NCBI RefSeq assembly: GCF_025699485.1 | Contig: NZ_JANUXN010000001.1 | Location: 310,001-374,000, forward strand | Source: Thauera carbonicopians | Lineage (GTDB): Bacteria > Pseudomonadota > Gammaproteobacteria > Burkholderiales > Rhodocyclaceae | DNA: 64,000 nt | Reading direction: 5' to 3' | In this document: piece by piece, positions 33,309 to 49,413 of the stretch | Layout: each line of letters opens with the position of its first letter | How positions within the stretch are numbered: the stretch's first letter is position 1 | Notes under the pieces: generated by a model | Seen by the model: the letters and a program-made list of their open reading frames with translations, nothing else | Database searches by the model: none | Told to the model about the DNA's origin: nothing | Translations under genes and position numbers: made by a program

Positions 33309-34481
33309 TCAGTCCCGGTCGGCGTGCAGCGTGAATTCCTGGAACGAGGCGCCGCCGCCATCCGGGTCGAAATCGAGCAGGCTCGGCGAGTCGGGCGGCG
33401 GCGGGGCGGCGGGCGCAGCGTCGATCTGCGCGTTGTTGATCAGCCAGTGCAGGTTGGTCGGGGAGTCGGCATTGGCCAGTGCCTCCTCGAGCGAGATGAT
33501 CTTGTCATTGTACAGCTCGTACAGGCATTGCTCGAAAGTCTGGCAGCCCGGTGCCAGGCTCTGCTCCATGGCCTGCTTGATTTCGTTGATTTCACCGCGT
33601 TCGATCAGTTCGGCGATATGGCGGGTGTTCATCAGGATCTCGACCGCGGGCATGCGGCTGCCGTCCGGTTTGCGCACCAGCCGTTGGGAGACGATGCTGC
33701 GCAGGGCGACGGCCAGGTCGAGATACAGCAGTTGCCGGTTCTCGAGCGGGAAGAAGTTGATGATGCGGTTGAGCGCGTGATAGGCGTTGTTGGCATGCAG
33801 CGTGGCTAGGCACAGGTGGCCCGACTGTGCGTACGAAACCGCCGCCTGCATGGTTTCCCGGTCGCGGATCTCGCCGATCAGGATGCAGTCGGGTGCCTGG
33901 CGCATCGCGTTGCGCAGGGCTTCCCGCCAGCTCAGCGTGTCGATGCCGACTTCACGCTGGTTGACCACCGACTTGCGGTGGGTGAACAGGTATTCGATCG
34001 GATCTTCCACCGTCAGGATGTGGCCGCTGCGGTTACGGTTGCGGTGGTCGAGCATCGACGCCAGCGTGGTGGATTTGCCCGAGCCGGTGGCACCGACCAC
34101 CAGCACCAGCCCGCGCTTTTCCATCACCACCTCCGCCAGCACCTCGGGCAGGCCGAGATCGTGGATGGAGGGGATGTTGCTCTGGATGTAGCGGGCGACG
34201 ACCGCGATCGAGTTGCGCTGCCAGAAGACGTTGACGCGGAAGTTGCCCAGGTCGCGGCGGCCGAAGGACAGGTTCAGTTCGCGCTCGCGCTCGAACTGGG
34301 CGAGCTTCTCGGCAGGCACCGCCTCTTCGACGATCCTGCGGATCATGGCCGGCTCCATGACCTGCTGGTTGATCGGCATCGTGTTGCCCTGGATCTTGAT
34401 GTGGATCGGGGCGCCGGCGGTGATGAAGATGTCCGAGGCTTTCTTGTCCGCCATCAACTGGAAAAGGCTGTCGAAAATCAT
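33309..34481 (-). CDS. pilU: Type IV pilus retraction ATPase PilU
   Basis: A 390-aa PilT/PilU-family ATPase. Walker A is GATGSGKST (about 129-137); the His box TLHANN and Asp box GEIRDRETM are intact. The start MIFDSLFQLMADKKASDIFI and the C-terminal proline-rich extension of about 35 residues (from about residue 352) match PilU rather than PilT. It acts in the cytoplasm at the pilus base, helping PilT retract pili. A longer frame to 34565 has no conserved sequence. It sits between dapD and dapE, an unexpected but co-directional position. Confidence 0.88.
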   Translation of the reverse strand: MIFDSLFQLMADKKASDIFITAGAPIHIKIQGNTMPINQQVMEPAMIRRIVEEAVPAEKLAQFERERELNLSFGRRDLGNFRVNVFWQRNSIAVVARYIQSNIPSIHDLGLPEVLAEVVMEKRGLVLVVGATGSGKSTTLASMLDHRNRNRSGHILTVEDPIEYLFTHRKSVVNQREVGIDTLSWREALRNAMRQAPDCILIGEIRDRETMQAAVSYAQSGHLCLATLHANNAYHALNRIINFFPLENRQLLYLDLAVALRSIVSQRLVRKPDGSRMPAVEILMNTRHIAELIERGEINEIKQAMEQSLAPGCQTFEQCLYELYNDKIISLEEALANADSPTNLHWLINNAQIDAAPAAPPPPDSPSLLDFDPDGGGASFQEFTLHADRD

Positions 34482-34512
34482 GCCCCGGTCATGCTCCGTC
34501 AATAAGGGTTCA

Positions 34513-35334
<822 letters not shown>

Positions 35335-35355
35335 ATGGTTTTCTCTCTTGGAGTT

Positions 35356-36549
35356 TCAGAGACTTCGGCAGAAGTCGATGATGCGCTCGGCCGCTTCGAC
35401 ACACTCGTGAGTGTCGGCAACCAGCGCGATGCGGATGAATCCGGCGCCCGGGTTGACGCCGCCCGACTCCCGGGCGAGATAGCTGCCCGGCAGAACCGTC
35501 ACATTATATTCAGCCTGCAGACGGCGGGCGAACTCGGTGTCCGGCAGAGGCGTGCGTACCCAGTAGTAGAAGCCCGCATCCGGCAGCCGCACGGGCAGCC
35601 AGGGCGCCAGCATCGGCGTGATGCGGGCGAACTTGTCGCGGTACAGGCGGCGGTTCTCGGCGACGTGCTGCTCGTCGTTCCAGGCCACGACCGAGGCTGC
35701 CTGCACCGCCGGACTCATCTGGCAGCCGTGATAGGTGCGGTAGAGCACGAAGTCCTTCAGGATCTTCGCGTCGCCGGCGACGAAGCCCGAGCGCATGCCC
35801 GGCACATTGGAGCGCTTGGACAGGCTGGAGAACATCACGATATTGCGGAAATCGGTGCGCCCCAGCTGCCAGGCGGCCTCGAGTCCGCCGATCGGCTTCG
35901 CTTCGTCGTCGAAGTAGATCTCGGAATAGCACTCGTCGGCGGCGATGACGAAGCCGTGGCGGTCGGACAGCTCGAACAGCTGCTTCCATTCGTCCAGCGA
36001 CAGCACGCGGCCGGTCGGGTTGCCCGGCGAGCAGACATAGACCAGTTGCACGTCGCGCCAGACGGCCTCTTCGATCGCATCGAAAGCGGAGCTGAAGCCG
36101 TTCTCCGGCAGGTGATTCAGGAACACCGGTTCGGCGCCGACCAGGTAGGCCGCGCCTTCGTAGATCTGGTAGAAGGGATTCGGGCACAGCACCTTGGCGC
36201 CCGGCCGGGTGCCGTCGACCACGCACTGGCCGAAGGCGAACAAGGCTTCGCGCGTGCCATTGACCGGCACCACCTGGGTGGCGGGATCGATCTTCGGCAG
36301 GCCGTAGCGACGCTCGAGCCAGTGGGCGATGGCGCCGCGCAGCGCATCGCTGCCCAGCGTCAGCGGATAGCTGGACAGGCCGTCCAGGCTGTCGGCCAGG
36401 GTCCGGCGGATGAAATCGGGCGTCGGGTGCTGGGGTTCGCCGATCGACAGGCGGATCGGGTTCAAGTCCGCAGGCGGCGTGATGCCGGCGAACAGCGTGC
36501 GCAGCTTCTCGAAAGGATAGGTCTGCAGGCGGGTGAGGTAAGGATTCAC
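35356..36549 (-). CDS. dapC: Succinyldiaminopimelate transaminase
   Basis: A 397-aa class I/II aminotransferase of the proteobacterial DapC type. N-terminal NPYLTRLQTYPFEKLRTL and SIGEPQHPTP are characteristic; the PLP lysine is in FSSLSKRSNVPGMRSGF. It converts N-succinyl-2-amino-6-oxopimelate to N-succinyl-LL-diaminopimelate. It heads the minus-strand dap operon and is divergent from smc. Confidence 0.94.
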   Translation of the reverse strand: MNPYLTRLQTYPFEKLRTLFAGITPPADLNPIRLSIGEPQHPTPDFIRRTLADSLDGLSSYPLTLGSDALRGAIAHWLERRYGLPKIDPATQVVPVNGTREALFAFGQCVVDGTRPGAKVLCPNPFYQIYEGAAYLVGAEPVFLNHLPENGFSSAFDAIEEAVWRDVQLVYVCSPGNPTGRVLSLDEWKQLFELSDRHGFVIAADECYSEIYFDDEAKPIGGLEAAWQLGRTDFRNIVMFSSLSKRSNVPGMRSGFVAGDAKILKDFVLYRTYHGCQMSPAVQAASVVAWNDEQHVAENRRLYRDKFARITPMLAPWLPVRLPDAGFYYWVRTPLPDTEFARRLQAEYNVTVLPGSYLARESGGVNPGAGFIRIALVADTHECVEAAERIIDFCRSL

Positions 36550-36592
36550 TTTGGCACAAAATCCACGCGGCAGCAGCTTGCCGCAACTGAGT

Positions 36593-36630
36593 CGGAAAGG
36601 CCGGAAATGGTATCATGGCGGGCCTTTCCG
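36593..36630. repeat. 10-bp inverted repeat in the dapC-smc gap
   Basis: CGGAAAGGCC (36593-36602) and GGCCTTTCCG (36621-36630) flank 18 bases with a TATCAT hexamer (36611-36616), a possible -10 for smc. It could be an operator or only a palindrome; no T-run follows. Confidence 0.45.
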
Positions 36631-36770
36631 GCACTTCGCCGGGATGGCCCGTCCCGGCTCCGTAGCCGTTTTCGTTCCGTTCAATCCGCCGCCTCGTACC
36701 GCTTGCCGCCATGCTGGCGACGGCTGCGGCCCGGCTTCCTGCTCCCAGGCATCGATCCTCTCCTTCCGAC

Positions 36771-39700
36771 GTGCGTCTGTCCAAGCTCAAACTTGCCGGT
36801 TTCAAGACTTTCGTCGATCCGACCACGGTACAGACACCGGGCAATCTGGTCGGCGTGGTCGGCCCCAACGGCTGCGGCAAGTCCAACATCATCGACGCCG
36901 TGCGCTGGGTGCTGGGCGAGACGCGCGCCTCGGCCCTGCGCGGCGAGTCGATGCAGGACGTGATCTTCAACGGCTCGACCACGCGCAAGCCGGTGTCTCG
37001 CGCCAGCGTCGAACTGGTCTTCGACAACGCCGAAGGCCGTGCTGCCGGGCAGTGGTCGCGCTACAACGAGATTTCGGTCAAGCGCGTGCTCGACCGCTCG
37101 GGCGAGTCGACCTACTACATCAACAACGTGCACGTCCGGCGCAAGGACGTCATCGACCTGTTCCTCGGCACCGGGCTGGGGCCGCGCGCCTACGCAATCA
37201 TCGAGCAGGGCATGATCTCGCGCATCATCGAGGCCAGGCCCGAAGAGATCCGCGGCTTTCTCGAAGAAGCCGCCGGCGTCACCAAGTATCGCGAGCGGCG
37301 CAAGGAGACCGAGGGCCGGCTGCGCGACGCGCGCGACAACCTCGCCCGTCTCGACGACATCCGCATGGAGCTGGGCGAGCGCATCGGCCACCTCGAAGCC
37401 CAGGCCGAAGTCGCGGCGCGCTTCAACACCCTGAGCGCGGCCCATGTGCAGAAACAGCAACTGCTGTGGCTGCTCAAGCGCAACGAGGCCCAGGCCGAGC
37501 AGGCCCGCCTGAGCGAAGAGCTGAACGCCGCCACCTTGCGCATCGAGTCGGACAGCGCACGGCTGCAGGAGCTCGAGGCCGCCGTCGAGACCGCGCGCGA
37601 AGCGCATTTCGAAGCGTCCGAATCGGTGCATGTGGCGCAGAGCGACCTGTTCGCCGCCAGTGCCGAAGTGGCCCGGCTGGAAACCGAGCTGCAGCACCTC
37701 GGCGAAGCGCGCAAGCGGCTGGAGGCCCGTCTGGCACAGCTCGATCTCGACCGCGGCCACTGGCAGGCGCGGCGCGAGGCGCTGATCGAAGACCGCGAGC
37801 GCTGGCTGGGGCTGGCGGACAATGCCGCGATGCGTGCCGAGCAGGCCGAGGCGCGGCACAACGAGATCGCCGGGCGCGTGCCGGAACTGGAAGCGGACCG
37901 CCAGGCGGCGGACACCACCGTCGTGTCGGCGCGGCGCGAGCTGGCGCAGACCGAACAGCAGTTGCGAGTCGAGGAGGCCAACCGCGCCAGCGCGATGCGG
38001 GCGCTCGATGCCTTGCAGCAGCGCCGCGGCCGCATCGACGGTGAACGCGCCGCGATCGTCGGCCCCGACGAGCGCGAGCTGGCCGAACGCGAAGCCCGTC
38101 TCGAAGCCTTGCAGACTTCGCTCGACGAACAGCAGCAGACCCTGGCCGGGTTGCAGCAGGGGATGCCGGACGCGCAGGCGGCGCTGAAGGCGGCACTGGA
38201 GCACGAACGCGCGGTGCAGCGCCGCCTGACCGAACTGCGTGCGCGCCGCGACGCGCTGGTGCAGTTGCAGGCCAAGGTGCAGTCGCAGGGCAAGCTCGGC
38301 GACTGGCTCAAGCGCCACGGGCTGGACGGCCTGCCGCCGCTGTGGCGCAGCCTGCGCGTCGCCGAAGGCTGGGATGCGGCGGTGCAGGCGGTGCTGCGCG
38401 AGCGCCTGGCCGCGTTGCTGGCGCCCGATGCGGCAGCAGCGCACGCATTGCTGGATGAGGTGCCGCCCGAATCGCTCGCGGTCGTGCTCGGCACCGAGCA
38501 TGCTGCGCCAGCGGCTGCTGCCGCCGGCGCAGAGTATGCCGGGCTGGAACCGCTGCTGGCGAAAATCGAAGTGCTCGACGCCGGCCTGCGTCCGCTGCTG
38601 GCCGGCTTCCTGCGTGGGGTCCATTGCGTCGAGCGCCTCGACGATTGGCTGCCGCGCCACCGCGAGCTGCCGGCGGAGGTGCTGCTGGTCGGCGCCCATG
38701 GCCAGATGCTGGGCAGGGGACTGCTGTCGCACTCGGCGCCCGACAGCCGCACCCATGGCGTCATCGAGCGCCAGCGCGAAATCGACCATCTCGCCGACGA
38801 GCAGGGTGTGCTGGAAGAAGAGGCCGCCATCGCCCATGAGGCCTTGCAGGCCGCCGAAGCAGCAGCGACAGCCTTGCAGGAACGGATCAACACATTGAGG
38901 CGCGACGGCCAGGGCATGCAGGCGCAGGTCCACGCGGAGCAGGTCGAAGTGCTCAAGCTCGCGCAGGCGCGCAGCCGCGCGGAAGAGCGCCACGACCAAC
39001 TGGCGCGCGATCTGGAAGACCTGGTCCATCTCGAACAGACCGAGCACGAGCATCTGGCCCGCGCCGAGCGCGACCTGGCACGGGCGGAAGAGCTTGCCGA
39101 GCTGCAGCGCGAGCGCCTCGATGCCGGCATGGACGTACTGCGCGAGCGCGAGCAGGCCTTGCAGGAAGCACGGGCGCTGGAACAGGCGGCGGCGCGTGAG
39201 CTGCAGGAAGCGAAGTTCTCCGAGCGCGAATGCGCGGGCAAGCTCGACGACATCGGCCGCAACCTGCAGCTGGCCGCCGAACAGTTCGAGCGCGCCGCCG
39301 CCGAGACGCAGACGCGGACGGCCGAGCTGGAGGCGACCGACGACAGCCGCAGCTTCGATGCCTTGCAGACTGCACTCGCCCTGCGTTCCAGCCGTGAGGC
39401 TGCGTTGGCTGCCTGCCGCGACGCGCTGGAAGATGCCGCGGCCCGGCTTCGCCACGCCGAGGAAACGCGGCTGCGCACCGAACAGGAAGCCGCGCCGATG
39501 CGCAACCGTGTCGCCGAGCTGCGGCTGGCGGTGCAGGCCAGTGAACTGGCGGTCAACCAGTTCGTCGAGCGCCTGCTCGAAGTCGACGCCGACGAGGCCG
39601 CGCTGCAGCCCTTGGTGGATACAGACGTCAAGGAAAGCACCTTGCAGCGCGAAGTCTCCCGGCTGGCGCGGGAGATCGCCGAACTGGGCGCGGTCAACCT

Positions 39701-40307
39701 CGCCGCGCTCGACGAGCTGCGCAGCGCGTCCGAGCGCAAGGGCTATCTCGATGCCCAGACCGAGGATCTGCTGCAGGCGATCGACACGCTGGAAGACGCG
39801 ATCCGCCGCATCGACCGCGAGACGCGCGAGCAACTGCAGGAGACCTACGACACCGTCAACCGCCAGTTCGGCAGCCTGTTCCCGCAGTTGTTCGGCGGCG
39901 GCCGGGCGGAGCTGGTGCTGACCGGCGAGGAGATCCTGGATGCCGGCATCCAGATCGTCGCCCAGCCGCCGGGCAAGAAGAACACCTCCATCCACCTGCT
40001 GTCCGGCGGCGAGAAGGCACTAACCGCGATTGCGCTGGTCTTTTCGATGTTCCAGCTCAATCCGGCGCCGTTCTGCATGCTTGACGAGGTGGATGCACCG
40101 CTGGACGATACGAACACCGAACGCTACGCCAACATGGTCAAGCGCATGTCCTCGCAAACCCAGTTCATTTTCATCAGCCACAGCAAGATCACGATGGAGT
40201 TCGCGCAGCAGCTGGTGGGGGTGACGATGCAGGAGCAGGGCGTGTCGCGCGTGGTGGAAGTGGACATGGAAGAAGCGCTGCGCCTGGCCGAGCCGGCGGC
40301 AGCCTGA
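36771..40307 (+). CDS. smc: Chromosome segregation protein SMC
   Basis: A 1178-aa SMC ATPase of the condensin complex. The N-terminal head has Walker A GPNGCGKSN (31-39); two long coiled coils (about 165-500 and 660-1000) flank a hinge near residue 500-660 (GKLGDWLKRHGLDGLPPLW). The C-terminal head has the signature LLSGGEKALTAIAL and Walker B CMLDEVDAPLDD. GTG 36771 (VRLSKLKLAGFKTF) is the conserved start; an ATG at 36711 would add 20 non-conserved residues. It is followed after 34 bases by zipA. Confidence 0.95.
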   Translation: MRLSKLKLAGFKTFVDPTTVQTPGNLVGVVGPNGCGKSNIIDAVRWVLGETRASALRGESMQDVIFNGSTTRKPVSRASVELVFDNAEGRAAGQWSRYNEISVKRVLDRSGESTYYINNVHVRRKDVIDLFLGTGLGPRAYAIIEQGMISRIIEARPEEIRGFLEEAAGVTKYRERRKETEGRLRDARDNLARLDDIRMELGERIGHLEAQAEVAARFNTLSAAHVQKQQLLWLLKRNEAQAEQARLSEELNAATLRIESDSARLQELEAAVETAREAHFEASESVHVAQSDLFAASAEVARLETELQHLGEARKRLEARLAQLDLDRGHWQARREALIEDRERWLGLADNAAMRAEQAEARHNEIAGRVPELEADRQAADTTVVSARRELAQTEQQLRVEEANRASAMRALDALQQRRGRIDGERAAIVGPDERELAEREARLEALQTSLDEQQQTLAGLQQGMPDAQAALKAALEHERAVQRRLTELRARRDALVQLQAKVQSQGKLGDWLKRHGLDGLPPLWRSLRVAEGWDAAVQAVLRERLAALLAPDAAAAHALLDEVPPESLAVVLGTEHAAPAAAAAGAEYAGLEPLLAKIEVLDAGLRPLLAGFLRGVHCVERLDDWLPRHRELPAEVLLVGAHGQMLGRGLLSHSAPDSRTHGVIERQREIDHLADEQGVLEEEAAIAHEALQAAEAAATALQERINTLRRDGQGMQAQVHAEQVEVLKLAQARSRAEERHDQLARDLEDLVHLEQTEHEHLARAERDLARAEELAELQRERLDAGMDVLREREQALQEARALEQAAARELQEAKFSERECAGKLDDIGRNLQLAAEQFERAAAETQTRTAELEATDDSRSFDALQTALALRSSREAALAACRDALEDAAARLRHAEETRLRTEQEAAPMRNRVAELRLAVQASELAVNQFVERLLEVDADEAALQPLVDTDVKESTLQREVSRLAREIAELGAVNLAALDELRSASERKGYLDAQTEDLLQAIDTLEDAIRRIDRETREQLQETYDTVNRQFGSLFPQLFGGGRAELVLTGEEILDAGIQIVAQPPGKKNTSIHLLSGGEKALTAIALVFSMFQLNPAPFCMLDEVDAPLDDTNTERYANMVKRMSSQTQFIFISHSKITMEFAQQLVGVTMQEQGVSRVVEVDMEEALRLAEPAAA

Positions 40308-40341
40308 AGAACAGCAAGGAATTCGGGAACCTCTCTTATAT

Positions 40342-43502
<3,161 letters not shown>

Positions 43503-43598
43503 TGCAAGTGGATGCGGCTTCGCGCATCATGCCGGGCGCGCCGTCCGGGCCGGGCATGGACGGTTTTCTCGAACGATCGAACAAGGAGTGAAGCAGGC

Positions 43599-44504
43599 AT
43601 GAAGAAGATCACCAAGGCAATATTTCCGGTCGCAGGCATGGGGACGCGCTTCCTGCCGGCGACCAAGGCCAGTCCCAAGGAAATGCTGCCGATCGTCGAC
43701 AAGCCCCTGATCCAGTACGCAGTCGAAGAAGCGGTGGCGGCGGGTATCACCGACATGATCTTCATCACCGGCCGCACCAAGCGTTCGATCGAGGATCACT
43801 TCGACAAGGCCTACGAACTCGAGACCGAGCTGGAAGCCCGCGGCAAGAAGGAACTGCTCGAGATCGTGCGCAAGACGGTGCCGAAGGGCGTCAACTGCAT
43901 CTACACCCGCCAGTCCGAAGCGCTGGGCCTGGGCCATGCCGTGCTGTGTGCCGACAACATCATCAATGACGAAGCTTTCGCGGTGATCCTCGCCGACGAC
44001 CTGCTCGACAACAAGGATGGCACGCCGGTGCTCAAGCAGATGGTCGACGTCTTCAGCTACCACCGCTGTTCGGTGCTGGGCACGATGAACGTGCCGCGCG
44101 CGGAAACGCGCAGCTACGGCATCGTCAGCACCGAAAGCGAGTCGGGCAAGGTGCAGCGCATGACCGGCATCGTCGAAAAGCCCAAGCCCGAGGAAGCGCC
44201 CACCACCCAGGCGGTCGTCGGCCGCTACATCCTGACGCCGCGCATCTTCGACCACATCCGCGCCCTCAAACCCGGCGCCGGCGGCGAGTACCAGCTCACC
44301 GACGCCATCGCCTCGCTGCTGAAGGAAGAGGCGGTGCTGGCCTACCAGTTCGACGGCGTGCGCTACGACTGCGGCTCCAAGCTCGGCTACCTGAAGGCCA
44401 CCATCGAGTTCGGCCTGCGCCACCCGGAAACCGGCGCCGAATTCGCCGACTATCTCGGCGAGCGCTTCGGTGCGCAGCAGAAGAGCGCCAAGGCCGCCAA
44501 GTAA
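43599..44504 (+). CDS. galU: UTP-glucose-1-phosphate uridylyltransferase
   Basis: A 301-aa nucleotidyltransferase making UDP-glucose. [31 protein letters not shown] includes the nucleotide-binding G-x-G-T-R and K motif; [18 protein letters not shown] and [12 protein letters not shown] follow. The start at 43599 follows GGAG. The product supplies cell-surface polysaccharide synthesis. It is terminated by a very strong hairpin at 44527. Confidence 0.95.
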   Translation: MKKITKAIFPVAGMGTRFLPATKASPKEMLPIVDKPLIQYAVEEAVAAGITDMIFITGRTKRSIEDHFDKAYELETELEARGKKELLEIVRKTVPKGVNCIYTRQSEALGLGHAVLCADNIINDEAFAVILADDLLDNKDGTPVLKQMVDVFSYHRCSVLGTMNVPRAETRSYGIVSTESESGKVQRMTGIVEKPKPEEAPTTQAVVGRYILTPRIFDHIRALKPGAGGEYQLTDAIASLLKEEAVLAYQFDGVRYDCGSKLGYLKATIEFGLRHPETGAEFADYLGERFGAQQKSAKAAK

Positions 44505-44526
44505 GAAACCGTCGATCCGGTGTTGT

Positions 44527-44575
44527 ACGCGGGGCGGAGAGGAAGCCGGCAGGCTGCTTCCTCTCCGCCCCGCGT
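44527..44575. terminator. Perfect 20-bp hairpin between convergent galU and the ATPase
   Basis: Left arm 44527-44546 and right arm 44556-44575 are exact complements around a 9-base loop. It follows galU (ends 44504) and precedes the end of the convergent ATPase gene (44582), so it probably terminates both. No T-run is present beyond TATTT on the plus side. Confidence 0.85.
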
Positions 44576-44581
44576 CGTATT

Positions 44582-47326
44582 TCAGGCGTGGTGCAGCCGC
44601 TTCGCCAGCGGCGTGCGGCGGATGATGAACTTCTCGATCTCCGCGACGCAGAACACCAGCAGGCCGGCAGCCAGCACCTTGGCCCACTCCAGCAGCGTCA
44701 GGTCGTCCGAGCCGAAGATGCCCTGCATCACCGGCAGATGGGTGAAGGCCAGTTGCAGCGGGATGCAGGCGGCGATCGCCAGCAGTACGTAGCGGTTGCC
44801 GCTCAGGCGGGCGGGGGCGAAGATGAAGCGGCTGTTGACCAGGTAGAACATTTCCGCCGCCACCACTGCGTTCACCGCCATCGTGCGTGCGGTCTCGATG
44901 CTGGTGCCCTGGTCCAGTTCGTACAGGAACAGACCGAGCGCCCCGGTCATCATCAGCACCGACACCATCAGCACGCGCCAGACGAAGAAGCCCGACAGCA
45001 GCGCTTCGCCGGGCGGCCGCGGCGGCCGGTTCATGATGCCGCGCTCGGCCGGCTCGAAGGCCAGCGCGAGGCCGAGCGTGCTCGAAGTCACCATGTTGAT
45101 CCACAAGACCTGGGCCGCCGTCAGCGGCAGGATCAGCTCGAACAGGATCGCGGCGATCACCACCAGCGCCTCGCCGCCGTTGGTCGGCAGCATGAACAGG
45201 ATGAACTTCTTGAGGTTGTCGTAGACCGCCCGGCCTTCGCGCACCGCGGTGGCGATGGTGGCGAAGTTGTCGTCGGCCAGCACCATGTCGCTCGCCTCCT
45301 TGGCGGCTTCGGTGCCTTTCATGCCCATCGCCACGCCGACGTCGGCGCGCTTCAGCGCCGGGGCGTCATTGACGCCGTCGCCGGTCATCGCCACCACCTG
45401 GCCGTGCTCCTGCAGCGCCTGGACGAGGCGCAGCTTGTGCTCGGGGCTGGCGCGGGCGAAGACGTCCACGTCCATCGCCACCTCGCGCAGCGTGGCATCG
45501 TCCATCACCGCGACCTCGGCGCCGGTCAGAGCCGGCTTGCCGACGCCGATGGCAAGCTGGGCGCCGATCGCGCGCGCCGTCTCGGCATGGTCGCCGGTGA
45601 TCATCTTGACGCGGATGCCGGCATGGTGGCATTCGCCCACCGCGCGGATGGCTTCCTCGCGCGGCGGATCGATGATGCCGACCAGGGCCAGCAGCACGAA
45701 GCCGGCGTCCACGTCGGCGAAATCCAGCGACTCGCCCTGCGGCGCGGCGCGCTTGCAGGCCAGTGCCAGCAGCCGCAGCCCCTGCGCGGCGACATTGGTC
45801 GCCATGCGCCGCCAGGTGTCGATGTCCAGCGGCTCCTCGCCGTCGGCGCCCCATTGTGCGCTGCACATGTCGAAGATGCGCTCCGGCGCGCCCTTGGTGA
45901 AGATCCACGGCATGTCGTCGCTGTCGCGATGCCAGGTGGCCATGAAGCGGTGCTGGGACTCGAAGGGGATCGAATCGAGGCGGGGCCAGGCTTCGTCGCC
46001 GAGGTGCTGCGAGAAGCCGGTCTTGCCGCCCAGCACCAGCAGCGCGCCTTCGGTGGGGTCGCCTTCGACCCGCCACAGATCGTCCTCCTCGCACAGGCGG
46101 GCGTCGTTGCACAGCACGCCGGCGCGGATCGCCATCGCCAGCGCGGGGTAGTGCTCGGGGTCGATGATGCGGCCGTCCAGGCTCAGGTCGCCCACCGGCG
46201 CGTAGCCGACGCCGCCGACGTCGAAGACGTGGCCGGCGCAGACCACTTTCTGCACCGTCATTTCGTTGCGTGTCAGCGTGCCTGTCTTGTCGGAGCAGAT
46301 CACCGTCACCGAGCCGAGCGTCTCGACCGCCGGCAGGCGGCGGATGATCGCGTTGCGCCGCGCCATGCGCTGCACGCCGAGGGCCAGCGTGACGGTCATG
46401 ATCGCCGGCAGGCCTTCGGGAATCGCCGAAGCGGCCAGCGCCACCACCATCATGAACATGTCCGCCGGCGCGTGGCCGCGCCACAGCGTGCCGAGCACGA
46501 AGGTCGCGGCCGACAGCGCCAGGATGGTCAGCGCAAGGGCGTGGCCGAAGCGGTCGACCTGGCGCAGCAGCGGCGTCGTCAGGCTGCGGATGTCGGCCAG
46601 CATCTGGTTGATCTTGCCGAGCTCGGTGGCCGCGCCGGTCCTGACCACGATGCCGCCGGCCTGGCCGTACACCACCAGGGTGCCGGAGTAGGCCATGCCG
46701 TGGCGGTCGCCCAGCGGCGCATCGGCGGCGACGGTGGCGCCGCTCTTTTCCACCGGCAGCGATTCGCCGGTCAGCGCGGCTTCCTCGACCCGCAGTTCCT
46801 TGACCGCGACCAGGCGCAGATCGGCCGGCACGCGGTCGCCGGAGGCCAGCACGACGAGATCGCCGGGCACCAGCTCGCCGGCGTCGATTTCCCGCCGCAC
46901 GCCGTCGCGCACGACCATCGCATGGGGTGAGAGCATGCCGCGGATGGCGTCGAGCGCGGACTCGGCCTTGCCTTCCTGGATGAAGCCGATGATGGCGTTG
47001 ATGATCACCGCCGCCATCAGCACGCCGGTATCGACCCAGTGGCCGAGCAATGCGGTGATCAGGGCGGCGCCCATCATCACGTACAGCAGGATGTTGTGGA
47101 ACTGCATCAGCAGGCGCAGCAGCGGGCCGCGCCGCTTGGGCGGCGCCAGGCGGTTCGGGCCGTAGACATCCAGGCGCCTGGCGGCTTCGGTTTCGGTCAG
47201 TCCATGCTTTCCGGTGTCCAGGACCTCTTCCACCTGCGTGCGGCTCAGCGTGTGCCAGTCGGTGGAGGACTGGAGCGCGGAAGGAGAGGGGTCGCCGGGG
47301 TGGGTGGGGCGGGAGTCTTTCGTCAT
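44582..47326 (-). CDS. P-type cation-transporting ATPase (P2, Ca2+-ATPase-like)
   Basis: A 914-aa membrane ATPase. An N-terminal cation ATPase domain (HTLSRTQVEEVLDTGKHGLTE) is followed by transmembrane helices, the PEGL motif (AIPEGLPAIMTVTLALG), the phosphorylation site DKTGTLT (about residue 345), the nucleotide domain and the C-terminal hinge MTGDGVNDAPALK. The PEGL and IPEGLP geometry fit P2A/P2B Ca2+-type pumps, though Mg2+ or monovalent P2 pumps cannot be ruled out. Start is placed at MTKDSRP (47326), with an in-frame ATG 11 codons earlier as alternative. Confidence 0.9.
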   Translation of the reverse strand: MTKDSRPTHPGDPSPSALQSSTDWHTLSRTQVEEVLDTGKHGLTETEAARRLDVYGPNRLAPPKRRGPLLRLLMQFHNILLYVMMGAALITALLGHWVDTGVLMAAVIINAIIGFIQEGKAESALDAIRGMLSPHAMVVRDGVRREIDAGELVPGDLVVLASGDRVPADLRLVAVKELRVEEAALTGESLPVEKSGATVAADAPLGDRHGMAYSGTLVVYGQAGGIVVRTGAATELGKINQMLADIRSLTTPLLRQVDRFGHALALTILALSAATFVLGTLWRGHAPADMFMMVVALAASAIPEGLPAIMTVTLALGVQRMARRNAIIRRLPAVETLGSVTVICSDKTGTLTRNEMTVQKVVCAGHVFDVGGVGYAPVGDLSLDGRIIDPEHYPALAMAIRAGVLCNDARLCEEDDLWRVEGDPTEGALLVLGGKTGFSQHLGDEAWPRLDSIPFESQHRFMATWHRDSDDMPWIFTKGAPERIFDMCSAQWGADGEEPLDIDTWRRMATNVAAQGLRLLALACKRAAPQGESLDFADVDAGFVLLALVGIIDPPREEAIRAVGECHHAGIRVKMITGDHAETARAIGAQLAIGVGKPALTGAEVAVMDDATLREVAMDVDVFARASPEHKLRLVQALQEHGQVVAMTGDGVNDAPALKRADVGVAMGMKGTEAAKEASDMVLADDNFATIATAVREGRAVYDNLKKFILFMLPTNGGEALVVIAAILFELILPLTAAQVLWINMVTSSTLGLALAFEPAERGIMNRPPRPPGEALLSGFFVWRVLMVSVLMMTGALGLFLYELDQGTSIETARTMAVNAVVAAEMFYLVNSRFIFAPARLSGNRYVLLAIAACIPLQLAFTHLPVMQGIFGSDDLTLLEWAKVLAAGLLVFCVAEIEKFIIRRTPLAKRLHHA

Positions 47327-47420
47327 GGGCGGGTCTCGATGTCCGGTCGCTTGTTGCATATTCTGACAGGCGATGTTCGACTCTTCCTGACAACGGCAGG
47401 ATTGCCGTAGTTCATGCCGA

Positions 47421-47460
47421 AAAAGGGAAAACGCCCTTCGCGGCGATCGGGAAGGGCGTT
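47421..47460 (-). terminator. Intrinsic terminator downstream of typA
   Basis: Minus strand AACGCCCTT..AAGGGCGTT (arms 47460-47452 and 47438-47430) is followed by TTTTCCCTTTTT toward 47421. Confidence 0.85.
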
Positions 47461-47480
47461 CATGTGACGGCGGCGGCGGC

Positions 47481-49298
<1,818 letters not shown>

Positions 49299-49413
49299 GG
49301 AGGCGGGAAGTCTTTGAAAGGGCGAGGATTCTAACATGCGTTGCGGCAGCGCAGCATCCTTTGTCGAGGCCGCGTGCTAAAATCCGCGCCCATTTTTTCA
49401 GCGGAGCAAGCGG

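Noticed and set aside
36681-39995. 1104-codon open frame on the minus strand across smc
   Set aside because: It mirrors the SMC coding frame; high third-position GC leaves antisense stops rare. No protein family character, and smc is complete on the plus strand.
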